Of a stretch of 64,000 bases of DNA, positions 41,039 to 48,830 are shown in pieces. This DNA comes from an uncultured Ruminococcus sp. (GTDB lineage: Bacteria > Bacillota > Clostridia > Oscillospirales > Ruminococcaceae). The position numbers and the translations under genes were made by a program. The notes beneath the pieces are model-generated. The model did not search any database and had not been told where the DNA came from. It saw nothing but the letters and a program-made list of their open reading frames with translations. The stretch is taken from NCBI GenBank assembly GCA_900541495.1, contig UQKC01000003.1:1-64000 (forward strand), read 5' to 3'. The first letter of the stretch is position 1; the number at the start of each line of letters is the position of its first letter.

Positions 41039-41998
41039 TCATGATATGGTGAAAAGTGCCGTATAAAAATCACGGAGATCTGCACGGTCAATACGTCTGT
41101 CCTTTGTCATTTCGTAAAAGTCCATATCAAGATATTCCGTTTTCAGTTTGTCGGAATAGAAATATTCTCCGTTGAAAAAAGTATTCTGCGAGCACCATGT
41201 CGTATCGAAGAAATGCCAGTTGCCTTCGCAGAAAACAGCATTCCACTCGTGATTCGTGCGGACTTTTTTCCAGTCAGGATAATCACAAAGTCCTTCTTCC
41301 GCACCGCCACGGAAATTTACTGTACATATCCCCTGTGCTTGGCAGAGGGCAGCGAAAAGGTTGGAATAGCCTGCGCAGGTGGCTGTCTTGGTCGAGATGA
41401 CCTGTTCAAGGCTTATCACATCGGCATTGACGCTCGTTGACGCTGCATCGCTGTTATAACAGATATTGTGAACCACCCAATCGGCTATCGCGTTTGCTTT
41501 TTCAAGCTGCGTTTCACTTTCGCTGCAAATTTCGTCCGAAAGCTGCTTTACTTCGGACATAATGATATAATATGTATTTTTTTCGCCGTCGGTCGAAATA
41601 TATTCAACGACATAGCTTAGGTCGTTCTGCTGTATCTTGCCGAGATAGATCATATTATGCTCGCAAAGTTCTGCGTTGTCTATTTCACTGCCGTTCAAAT
41701 CGGGGACGTTTGTCGGAAGCTGTATTTTCAGCGTTTTCATTGATGAGTTGAGCTGTTCGGCGAGGTCTGTTTTTCCATAGAGAAAATCGATCTCATTCTG
41801 CTTATGCTTAAGTTCCAGAGATGCATCGTAAAGCTGTTCGGAAAGCTCATTACACCGCGAAGCTGCTTCGTTGAGCTTTGTTTCCAAACTGCTTTTTTCC
41901 ATATAATAAAACACGAGCAATACTATCAAAACAACGATAAAAAGCAAATATATTACAATATTGGTTCGTGGATGCTTGCTGCTGATGTCAGACTTCAT
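41039..41998 (-). CDS. Membrane-anchored transglutaminase-like protein with coiled coil
   Basis: A 319 aa protein. One membrane span near the N-terminus (NIVIYLLFIVVLIVLLVFYY, about residues 13-32) is followed by a heptad-rich coiled coil (about 36-75). The C-terminal half carries a transglutaminase-type fold: TKTATCAGYSNLFAALC with the Cys, TNHEWNAVFCEGNWHFFDTTW with the His and Asp, so the papain-like triad is intact. Such surface proteins act as peptidases or cross-linkers on cell-wall or protein substrates. It has a promoter at 42031-42059 and leads into the cobalamin genes, which may be chance. Confidence 0.82.
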   Translation of the reverse strand: MKSDISSKHPRTNIVIYLLFIVVLIVLLVFYYMEKSSLETKLNEAASRCNELSEQLYDASLELKHKQNEIDFLYGKTDLAEQLNSSMKTLKIQLPTNVPDLNGSEIDNAELCEHNMIYLGKIQQNDLSYVVEYISTDGEKNTYYIIMSEVKQLSDEICSESETQLEKANAIADWVVHNICYNSDAASTSVNADVISLEQVISTKTATCAGYSNLFAALCQAQGICTVNFRGGAEEGLCDYPDWKKVRTNHEWNAVFCEGNWHFFDTTWCSQNTFFNGEYFYSDKLKTEYLDMDFYEMTKDRRIDRADLRDFYTALFTIS

Positions 41999-42030
41999 AT
42001 ATGATCACTCTCCGCAATGAATTTGATTCA

Positions 42031-42059
42031 ATTATAACATTTTTCACTTGCGATTTCAA
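42031..42059 (-). promoter_or_regulatory. Promoter of the transglutaminase-like gene (and perhaps cobT onward)
   Basis: On the minus strand TTGAAA (42059-42054) and TATAAT (42036-42031), 17 bases apart. Confidence 0.75.
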
Positions 42060-42080
42060 TATTTTACAGTAAAAAACAAC

Positions 42081-42110
42081 GCTCCTCTGTCAAAAAAATG
42101 ACAAAGGAGC
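42081..42110 (-). terminator. Terminator after the MATE gene
   Basis: GCTCCTCTGTCA pairs with TGACAAAGGAGC (one mismatch). On the minus strand it is followed by GTTGTTTTTT. Confidence 0.8.
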
Positions 42111-42124
42111 AATTTATTGATATT

Positions 42125-43516
42125 TTATTTAACGGCGGCTTCAAGCTGTTTTGCCGTTTCTTTTTCCTGTGAAGCTTTAATGCTCTTTTTCTTGTTCCAA
42201 GCGCCGCTTCTGTAAAAGGCTATCGACATTATCATCGAAACTGTCCAGCCGATAGGCCAAGCGAGCCAGATTCCGACCGTTCCGAACATTACCGACAAAA
42301 CTTTTGCGAGAACTACACGGAGGATAAGATCGGTGAACGTTGCCGCCATAAACTTCTTCATCATGCCTGCGCCTCTGAGGATTCCGTCTGCGGTGAGCTT
42401 TGCCGAAACGATAAAGTAGAAAGGCGAAAGTATGCGGAGTATCTCTACGCCGACCGTCATTGCAGGGCCGTCGGGGCTGTCGAGGAAGATATAGACGAGG
42501 TATTTTCCTGCGAAGAGATATGCTGCGACAAGCGGTATGCAAAGAAGCCATACAAGCTTCAAGCCTGCGTTGAAACCCTCCTTAACTCTTTCAAGCTTGC
42601 CTGCGCCGAGGTTCTGCGCGGTGAAGTTCGAGATGCCGTTGCCGAGCGTTGTGAACGAGGTTATGACGAGGTTATTTAGCTTTATCGAAGCGGAGTAGCC
42701 TGCCATTACGGCTGCACCGAAGCTGTTGATTATGCTCTGGATAATGATGTTGCCGATTGAAATGAAGCTCTGCTGTAAGATACTTGGTACGGCGATAACT
42801 GCGATCTTTCCGCAAAGTTCCCACGAGAAAGCTCTCGGCTTTATATCGTCAACGACCTTTATTCCTGCAAGTCTGCAGAATACTACTATCATCGCAAGTA
42901 TGCAGCTTATGCTCTGACAAAGGAATGTTGCCCATGCAACGCCTGCAACTCCCATTTTGAACGCTGTTACGAAGAGTATATCAACGCCGATGTTAGAGAC
43001 CGACGAGCAGGCAAGGAAGATGAACGGCGTTTTTGAATCGCCGAGTGCTGAGAAGATGCCCGTTGCGATGTTATAATAGAACACGAACGGCAGTCCGAGA
43101 ATGTATATTTTAAGGTAGAGCGCCGAATCTGCGAGAACTTCATCAGGGGTATTTATAAGATGAAGCAGGTCATTGCAGAATATTGCGCCGACCGCCATAA
43201 GCAATGCGCAAAGTACGCCGCCTGCGATGAGCGTTGTATAAACGGCGGTTTTCAGTTCGCCGTGTTTTCCTGCACCGAAAAGTTCCGAAACGACAACGGA
43301 GCATCCGATATTGCAGCCGAATGCAAATGCGATGAAGATAAGCGTTATCTCATAGCTGTTGCCGACTGCGGCAAGCGCATTTTCACTGACGAATTTACCT
43401 GCAACAAAGCTGTCGGCGATGTTGTAAAGCTGCTGAAAAATTATGCTGCCGAAAAGCGGCAAACAGAATTTCCACAGCACAGTTGATGACTTTCCGACGG
43501 TAAGGTCTTTGTTCAT
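42125..43516 (-). CDS. MATE-family efflux transporter
   Basis: A 463 aa membrane protein with about twelve spans in two halves. Marks of the family are FCLPLFGSIIFQQLYNIADSFVAGKFV at the first half, GCSVVVSELFGAGKHGE, and in the second half FTAQNLGAGKLERVKEG. It exports drugs or metabolites using a sodium or proton gradient; the substrate is unknown. I chose the ATG at 43516 (MNKDLTVGKSS) with GAGGGAAC upstream. It is a single gene between a consensus-like promoter (43572-43600) and the terminator at 42081. Confidence 0.92.
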   Translation of the reverse strand: MNKDLTVGKSSTVLWKFCLPLFGSIIFQQLYNIADSFVAGKFVSENALAAVGNSYEITLIFIAFAFGCNIGCSVVVSELFGAGKHGELKTAVYTTLIAGGVLCALLMAVGAIFCNDLLHLINTPDEVLADSALYLKIYILGLPFVFYYNIATGIFSALGDSKTPFIFLACSSVSNIGVDILFVTAFKMGVAGVAWATFLCQSISCILAMIVVFCRLAGIKVVDDIKPRAFSWELCGKIAVIAVPSILQQSFISIGNIIIQSIINSFGAAVMAGYSASIKLNNLVITSFTTLGNGISNFTAQNLGAGKLERVKEGFNAGLKLVWLLCIPLVAAYLFAGKYLVYIFLDSPDGPAMTVGVEILRILSPFYFIVSAKLTADGILRGAGMMKKFMAATFTDLILRVVLAKVLSVMFGTVGIWLAWPIGWTVSMIMSIAFYRSGAWNKKKSIKASQEKETAKQLEAAVK

Positions 43517-43571
43517 AAACTTGTTCCCTCTTTCAAATTCAAGCATAATGCTGACTTTTTGTTCTTTAACA

Positions 43572-43600
43572 AGTATAGTACATTTGCAGGTATATGTAAA
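43572..43600 (-). promoter_or_regulatory. Promoter of the MATE gene
   Basis: On the minus strand TTTACA (43600-43595) and TATACT (43577-43572), spacer 17. Confidence 0.75.
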
Positions 43601-43677
43601 ATGTATAATTGATATCTATAACATATCAATTTTGTATGGGAAACTTAAAGCAGTCAATCATCTTAAAACATAAAGCA

Positions 43678-43713
43678 AATATCCGCAGCTTTGCTATGAA
43701 AACTGCGGATATT
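43678..43713 (-). terminator. Terminator after the first ABC pair
   Basis: AATATCCGCAG (43678-43688) pairs perfectly with CTGCGGATATT (43703-43713). It lies just past the stop of the ABC gene ending at 43733. Confidence 0.75.
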
Positions 43714-43732
43714 GGTGTTTAGGAGAGTATTA

Positions 43733-45472
43733 TTACTGATATTTCCACCGGTCGGAGGAAAGCTGCATATCAGCCATGTGTTTATAGATGCCATTGGCTT
43801 TTCTGAGCTCCTCAGGTGTGCCCTGCTCGGCAACTTTTCCGTCCTTGAGGACGACTATCTTATCAACGCCGTCAACGGTTCTCATTCTGTGCGCAATGAT
43901 AAGAACCGTCTTGTTGCGGATAAGCTTTGAAATAGATTCCTGAATGAGTGATTCGTTGTCAACGTCAAGTGAAGCGGTCGCTTCGTCCATAAGAATGATA
44001 GGTGCGTCTTTGAGGAACGCTCTTGCGATAGAGATACGCTGTCTTTCGCCGCCCGAAAGCTCCGAGCCGTTCTCGCCGATCATACTGTTCCACTTTTCGG
44101 GCATTTTCTCAACGAAATCTTCGCAGTGTGCGAGCCTTGCGGCAGCCATTACTTCCTCATCGGTTGCGTCCTTTTTACCGATTCTGATATTCTCCATAAC
44201 GGTATTATTAAAGAGCGTTACGTCCTGGAAAACGATAGAATAGAGCGAGAGGAGCTTTTCGGGGTCTATCTTCGACACGTTCATTCCGCCGACCGTGATA
44301 GTTCCCTTGTCGTTGTCCCAGAATCTTGCGGCGAGTCTTGAAACAGTAGTCTTGCCGCCGCCCGACGGACCTATGAGAGCTGTAACTTCGCCCTGCTTTG
44401 CGGTGAAGCTTACATCGGAAAGAACCTGCTCACCGTCCTTATAGGAGAAAGCAACGTGGTCGAATTTGATATCGTAGCCCTTGTTGTCGAGAGTTTCGCT
44501 GCCCGTCTGTTCTTCATGCGAAAGTATCTCGTCCATACGTCTGCAGTTCGCATCGAGGCTTATTATTGCGGAAACGTTCTGGAGCGCGATCTGGAACGGT
44601 TCGTACATTCTTGTTACAACGAGGAGGAACATAAACAGTGTGAGAACGCTTATTTCGCCCTTGATAAGAAGCGAGCTGCCGACAACTGCAACTGTGCCTA
44701 TGCCGAGTTTGAGTATCATCTGTGCGGAGCATACAAAAGCAGCGTTGGAAAATTCTGCGACGATAGCGTGATTTTCAACTGCCTTTATTTTCTTGCCAAG
44801 TCCATCCATATAGGTGTCGGTCATATTGTAGGAACGAAGGTCACGGAGAGTTTCAAGTCCCTCCTGAATACCGTCAAGACATTCAACACGGTACTTTAAG
44901 GTTTTGTCGTGTACCTTGGACATTACCTTTTTCGAGCTGATAACGATGATGAATGCAACCGGCATTACCCATACTGCGGCGAGAGCCATTCTCCAATCGA
45001 AGAAGAAAAGGCTTATAACAACGATAGCTGCGGAAATAATCGAACCGACAAGTTCGGGTATCCAGTGCGATGAGCCTGTTTCGATAAGTGAGCAGTCACC
45101 CATTATCGTATTAGTAAGATCGGCGAGGTCTTTTTTGCCGAAGAAAGAGAGCGGTATCTTACGGAGTTTTTCTGCGAGAGTTCTTCGTCTTACACCGCTT
45201 TCGATATAGGTCGAAAGGAATGTCGATCTGTACTGGAATACTGCGGTCAATGCGATAAGTGCAAGAACTGCGATAATCGCGATGATAAAGAAGCTGAATT
45301 TTTCCCTCGGTAAATCACCGTCGAGGAGATAGGACGAGAGCATATAGAGAAGTCCAACGGGGAGCATAAGCACAAGGTCAGCCAATGTAACAGCGACGAA
45401 AGCCTTTATCATACCCTTTGCGCCCTTATCGGAAAGCGCATATTTATGTTTTAATTTTTCTGTAAGCTTCAT
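43733..45472 (-). CDS. ABC transporter half-unit (permease-ATPase), second of pair 1
   Basis: A 579 aa protein with a six-span exporter-type membrane domain in the first 330 residues and an ATPase after it. ATPase motifs: Walker A GPSGGGKTTVSRLAARFW, Q-loop, signature LSGGERQRISIARAF, Walker B IILMDEATASLD and the His switch AHRMRTV. It pairs with the 594 aa half just upstream to form a heterodimer. Exporter-fold pairs of this kind include drug pumps and also siderophore importers (IrtAB/YbtPQ type), and the sequence alone does not decide. It starts 3 bases after the first half. Confidence 0.9.
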   Translation of the reverse strand: MKLTEKLKHKYALSDKGAKGMIKAFVAVTLADLVLMLPVGLLYMLSSYLLDGDLPREKFSFFIIAIIAVLALIALTAVFQYRSTFLSTYIESGVRRRTLAEKLRKIPLSFFGKKDLADLTNTIMGDCSLIETGSSHWIPELVGSIISAAIVVISLFFFDWRMALAAVWVMPVAFIIVISSKKVMSKVHDKTLKYRVECLDGIQEGLETLRDLRSYNMTDTYMDGLGKKIKAVENHAIVAEFSNAAFVCSAQMILKLGIGTVAVVGSSLLIKGEISVLTLFMFLLVVTRMYEPFQIALQNVSAIISLDANCRRMDEILSHEEQTGSETLDNKGYDIKFDHVAFSYKDGEQVLSDVSFTAKQGEVTALIGPSGGGKTTVSRLAARFWDNDKGTITVGGMNVSKIDPEKLLSLYSIVFQDVTLFNNTVMENIRIGKKDATDEEVMAAARLAHCEDFVEKMPEKWNSMIGENGSELSGGERQRISIARAFLKDAPIILMDEATASLDVDNESLIQESISKLIRNKTVLIIAHRMRTVDGVDKIVVLKDGKVAEQGTPEELRKANGIYKHMADMQLSSDRWKYQ

Positions 45473-45475
45473 ATT

Positions 45476-47260
45476 TTACACGCCTGCCTTTCCAACCTGC
45501 CAGTTGACGGATTTGTTGTATTCGTTCCACATACGGCTGTAGATACCGTTCTTGGCAACAAGTTCGCTGTGCTTGCCGCTTTCTGCGATCTTTCCGTCAG
45601 CGAGAACGTAGATGCAGTCTGCGTTAGTAACGGTCGATAATCTGTGGGCGATCATTATAACTGTCTTATCCTTTGAGAGCTTTTCAAAAGCCTGCTGAAC
45701 AAGGCGCTCGTTATCGGGGTCTGCGAAAGCTGTTGCTTCGTCAAGGATAAGCACGGGAGCGTTTTTGAGGAATGCTCTTGCGATAGAAAGACGCTGGCAC
45801 TCACCGCCCGAAACATAGATACCCTTTGAGCCTATCATAGTATTAACGCCGTCGGGGAATTTTTCGATGATATCCATACACTGAGCGTCACGGAGAGCCT
45901 GCATTACCTCTTCATCGGTGGCATCGGGTCTGCCCATACGGATATTATCCATAATGCTCATTTTGAGCAGCTTGCTGTCTTGGAAAACGTAGGAAACGTA
46001 ATTCATCAGCTCGTCCGAGGGGATATTGCGTACATCTGCGCCGCCGATCTTGACAGCTCCCCTCTTTACGTCCCAGAAACGGGCGATAAGTGAAGCGAGG
46101 GTGGTCTTGCCACCGCCCGACGGTCCGACAAGTGCGATATGCTCGCCTGCTTTTACTGAGAGGTTTATACCGTCAATGGCATTGACATCGGAATTTTCGT
46201 ATGCGAAGATAACATTGTCGAGGGTGATAGAGGAATCCTGCGGCTTTTCATTCTTTTTCGATTCGGAAAGCGGCTCTGTTTCGAGGATCTCATACATTCT
46301 GTTGAGAGCATCGTCAACTATCATCTGCGATTCGCCTGCGTAAGCAACTTTCATAAGCGTTACTGTAAGTACGGAGGTTATCAGCACATAGAAGAACAGA
46401 TTGAGGATAAAATCGTTCGTTACGCCGTGCGAAGTAAGCTTGAATGCGGCAATGATAAGTGCTGCAAAGATGCCGTTTGCGGCTGTTGTGAACGCAACCA
46501 TAGGCAGGAGCATATTCTTTGTATAACCGAGCGTCCATTTTTCGTATTCGTCAATGGCAGCCTTGAAGCGCTTGAACGTAAATACGGTTTGACCGAATGT
46601 TTTTACAACGGGGATACCGCGGACATATTCAACGGCTTCGGCGGACATTGTTTCGAGGGCGTTCTGATACTGCTTCATATCCTCTGCCATTTTAGGACCC
46701 ATCATAAGCGTTCCCATAAGCACGAACGCGATAACGGCAGGGATAAGGCTGATAAGTCCGAGCCTCCAGTCAAACACCATCATCATTACAAGAAGTCCGA
46801 TAGGCGTTGCAACGGAAACGGCTTTATCGGGGAGATTGTGCGCAAGGAAATTTTCGGTAGCCGAGCTTGAATCGGTGACTATCTTGCGTATTTTGCCCGT
46901 GCCTTCCGCTTCGACATAGCCGAGCGGAAGCTTCATTATATGCTTCATCATATCGATACGCATATTTGCCTGAACACGGAATGCAGCCTTATGCGAACAC
47001 ATAAGAGCGGCGATGTAGAACACCATTCCGAGCAAAGCAAAACCGACTGCCTGCCAGCCGTAGCGGCTGATATTGGTAGCTTCGGAGAAGTTCGGACGAA
47101 CCTCCAGCACCTCTCTGATGATGCGCCAGATATCATAGAACGGTATCAAGGCGATCCAAGCGCTGATGACTGCAAGCACGATAGCGGCGTATGAAAAATA
47201 CTTATTGCTGCCCGCATAGTGCATCAGCACCGAAAACGAATTTCTCTTTTTTTCTTTCAC
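45476..47260 (-). CDS. ABC transporter half-unit (permease-ATPase), first of pair 1
   Basis: A 594 aa half-transporter. The membrane domain is followed by Walker A GPSGGGKTTLASLIARFW, signature VSGGECQRLSIARAF (with Cys in place of Arg), Walker B VLILDEATAFADP and AHRLSTVTNAD. An ATG at 47278 overlaps the ribosome site itself (ATGAAGGAGG), so the GTG at 47260, eight bases past GGAGG, is the likely start. Upstream lies the palindrome GTTAGCATTAGCTAAC (47288-47303), which is also found near three other transcription units. The TetR gene ends just upstream. Confidence 0.9.
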   Translation of the reverse strand: MKEKKRNSFSVLMHYAGSNKYFSYAAIVLAVISAWIALIPFYDIWRIIREVLEVRPNFSEATNISRYGWQAVGFALLGMVFYIAALMCSHKAAFRVQANMRIDMMKHIMKLPLGYVEAEGTGKIRKIVTDSSSATENFLAHNLPDKAVSVATPIGLLVMMMVFDWRLGLISLIPAVIAFVLMGTLMMGPKMAEDMKQYQNALETMSAEAVEYVRGIPVVKTFGQTVFTFKRFKAAIDEYEKWTLGYTKNMLLPMVAFTTAANGIFAALIIAAFKLTSHGVTNDFILNLFFYVLITSVLTVTLMKVAYAGESQMIVDDALNRMYEILETEPLSESKKNEKPQDSSITLDNVIFAYENSDVNAIDGINLSVKAGEHIALVGPSGGGKTTLASLIARFWDVKRGAVKIGGADVRNIPSDELMNYVSYVFQDSKLLKMSIMDNIRMGRPDATDEEVMQALRDAQCMDIIEKFPDGVNTMIGSKGIYVSGGECQRLSIARAFLKNAPVLILDEATAFADPDNERLVQQAFEKLSKDKTVIMIAHRLSTVTNADCIYVLADGKIAESGKHSELVAKNGIYSRMWNEYNKSVNWQVGKAGV

Positions 47261-47287
47261 AAAAAGAACCTCCTTCATTCTCTATAT

Positions 47288-47303
47288 GTTAGCATTAGCT
47301 AAC
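47288..47303. promoter_or_regulatory. GTTAG-N6-CTAAC operator, ABC pair 1
   Basis: GTTAGCATTAGCTAAC, a perfect palindrome in its outer six bases on each side, about 30 bases before the GTG start. See the matching sites at 52241, 52304, 52395 and 56544. Confidence 0.75.
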
Positions 47304-47318
47304 TATTTACTATTTTAA

Positions 47319-47339
47319 AAGCAGTACATAATACTGCTT
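47319..47339 (-). terminator. Possible terminator after the TetR gene
   Basis: AAGCAGTA (47319-47326) and TACTGCTT (47332-47339) form an 8-base stem; on the minus strand TTTTAAAAT follows. The U tract is weak, so read-through into the ABC pair is likely. Confidence 0.5.
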
Positions 47340-47349
47340 AAAAAACTGA

Positions 47350-47955
47350 TCAAAAATCAGCACCGAGGACTTTTGCCCAGCCTGCGAAGCTGTATTCCCG
47401 TATACTTTTCATAAAGCTTGCGGCTTCTTCATACGGAAGCTTGTGGGACACGACCTCGTAAATATACTGCCAGCCCGTTCGGCAGACGACGTGGACGAAA
47501 AAGTCGCTCACGCTTTGTCCGTCCTTCGCAAACTGATTGGCGAACTCTCTGTAAAAATTCTCCTCTATCTCGGCGAGCTTATCAAAATAATGCTCATATT
47601 CCGTGCCTGCGGAATTGCAGAAAATGAGGTAGAAAGCATCGAAATTATCATAGATATATTTCAGCACAAGCACAGTTCCCTCGTCGCCCATATTCGTTGC
47701 GGCTTTGGCATTTTTGCATTCCGATGCGCCGCTTATGCTGTCGAGATACATCTGCATAAGTCCGTCTGCGGCAGGCTTTACAACTGCGGTAAAAAGTCCC
47801 GATTTATCGCCGAAACGTGTATATATCGAGTTTGTACTCACGCCGCTGTCTGCGGATATCCTGCGCAGGTTGGCGTTTTGAAAGCCATATTCGAGAAATT
47901 CTTTTTTTGCGCTTTCGATAAGCGCTTCGGTAACGCCTGCGGTTTCCTGCCTCAT
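47350..47955 (-). CDS. TetR-family regulator
   Basis: A 201 aa repressor-type protein. The N-terminal helix-turn-helix reads ALIESAKKEFLEYGFQNANL followed by ISADSGVSTNSIYTRFGDKSGLF, the TetR form. The C-terminal 140 residues are the variable ligand domain. It has its own consensus promoter with a palindrome across the -10 (47974-47990), so it probably represses itself. It lies directly upstream of ABC pair 1 on the same strand. Whether it also binds GTTAG-N6-CTAAC is not known; its own palindrome has different sequence. I chose the ATG at 47955 (MRQETAG), which has GAGGTG before it. Confidence 0.88.
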   Translation of the reverse strand: MRQETAGVTEALIESAKKEFLEYGFQNANLRRISADSGVSTNSIYTRFGDKSGLFTAVVKPAADGLMQMYLDSISGASECKNAKAATNMGDEGTVLVLKYIYDNFDAFYLIFCNSAGTEYEHYFDKLAEIEENFYREFANQFAKDGQSVSDFFVHVVCRTGWQYIYEVVSHKLPYEEAASFMKSIREYSFAGWAKVLGADF

Positions 47956-47973
47956 AATGCACCTCACTTCTTT

Positions 47974-48015
47974 TAATAACAATGTTATTATAACACGGTT
48001 ATTTTATCTTGTCAA
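47974..48015 (-). promoter_or_regulatory. Consensus promoter of TetR gene with overlapping palindrome
   Basis: On the minus strand TTGACA (48015-48010) and TATAAT (47992-47987), spacer 17: a perfect match. The palindrome TAATAACAATGTTATTA (47974-47990) overlaps the -10 and start point, as expected for an autorepressor site. Confidence 0.8.
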
Positions 48016-48043
48016 GAGAAAACGGAAATTTTTTAAACAAAAA

Positions 48044-48077
48044 TTGCCGCAGAAACTACATTGAATTTCTGCGGCAA
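48044..48077 (-). terminator. Terminator of the ABC-YgbA-YbaN operon
   Basis: TTGCCGCAGAAA (48044-48055) pairs perfectly with TTTCTGCGGCAA (48066-48077). On the minus strand it ends in TTTTTG. Confidence 0.85.
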
Positions 48078-48091
48078 AAAGAATATCGGTA

Positions 48092-48481
48092 TTATTCTTC
48101 ACTGTCCTCGGGTCTGAAATTTTTCACGCCGAACGTAAAATAGATGATATGGAAAAGCCAGACGATGCCGAGTATCGCGCACGGAATGTAGATTGCTTTT
48201 CTGAACATCATCGCAAAGCCTATCGACATAAGTATCGTTACTGTCACCATAACTTTTATCTTCGTTTTTCGGGTCATTCCCTGCCCTTTTACGAATGTTT
48301 CGAGGTTGTTTTTGTAGAGCTTTGTTCCTTTGAACCAGCGGTCAAGCTTTTCCGAGCTTTTTCCGAAGCATATCGCTGCGAGCATCAGGAACGGGAATGC
48401 AGGGAGCATCGGCAGGACTGCTCCGACTGCGCCGAGGGCAACTCCAAGGCAGCCTGCTGTTATCAATAGTATCTTTTTCAT
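48092..48481 (-). CDS. YbaN-like inner-membrane protein (DUF454)
   Basis: A 129 aa protein with hydrophobic segments LLITAGCLGVALGAVGAVLP, MLAAICFGKS and two more near the C-terminus. The pattern LGAVGAVLPMLPAFPFLMLAAICFGKSSEKLDRWF is the DUF454/YbaN form, seen here in pieces. E. coli ybaN has been linked to iron-responsive control, from general knowledge. The role is unknown. It is the last gene of the operon that begins with ABC pair 2, 10 bases after the YgbA-like gene. Confidence 0.82.
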   Translation of the reverse strand: MKKILLITAGCLGVALGAVGAVLPMLPAFPFLMLAAICFGKSSEKLDRWFKGTKLYKNNLETFVKGQGMTRKTKIKVMVTVTILMSIGFAMMFRKAIYIPCAILGIVWLFHIIYFTFGVKNFRPEDSEE

Positions 48482-48491
48482 TTTTATCCTT

Positions 48492-48830
48492 TCATTTTTG
48501 GGTGTTTGCTTTCATCTTCTCTCTTTTGCTTTCAATTACATGGCGGATCGCCATTACGGGGTGATAAAGCATCATTCGCGGACCTGAAAAGCGCATAACT
48601 TCGCGTATCTTTTCGCGCATTTCGGGTTTATAGCAATGCACTTTGCAGTTCGCGCAGAATGTTTTTGTTTCCATAAACGGACAGCGGTCGCTTCGTTGTG
48701 CGGCATAGTCGGAAAGCGTCTGACATTCGGGGCAAAGTCCGTTCTTCGTGCCGTGCTTTTTCCTGCAATAGAGCTTTATCATAAACGCGACCGTTTTCTT
48801 TTCGCGCTCACGCTTATCGTTGACATTCAT
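48492..48830 (-). CDS. YgbA-like protein (nitrous-oxide-stimulated promoter family)
   Basis: A 112 aa protein with two Cys pairs: GLCPECQTLSDYA and CPFMETKTFCANCKVHCYKPEMR, then VMRFSGPRMMLYHPVMAIRHVIE. This is the YgbA form. In E. coli the gene is controlled by the nitric-oxide sensor NsrR, and members are proposed to bind metal or a cofactor. Its ATG lies 17 bases inside the end of the ABC gene, so it is translationally coupled. Its company with an iron-linked YbaN homologue hints at metal or nitrosative stress. Confidence 0.82.
   Translation of the reverse strand: MNVNDKREREKKTVAFMIKLYCRKKHGTKNGLCPECQTLSDYAAQRSDRCPFMETKTFCANCKVHCYKPEMREKIREVMRFSGPRMMLYHPVMAIRHVIESKREKMKANTQK

Noticed and set aside
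41999..42124. Cobalamin riboswitch upstream of the transglutaminase-cobT unit
   Set aside because: The space holds a promoter and a MATE terminator and is too short for a B12 riboswitch; no B12-box-like sequence was seen.
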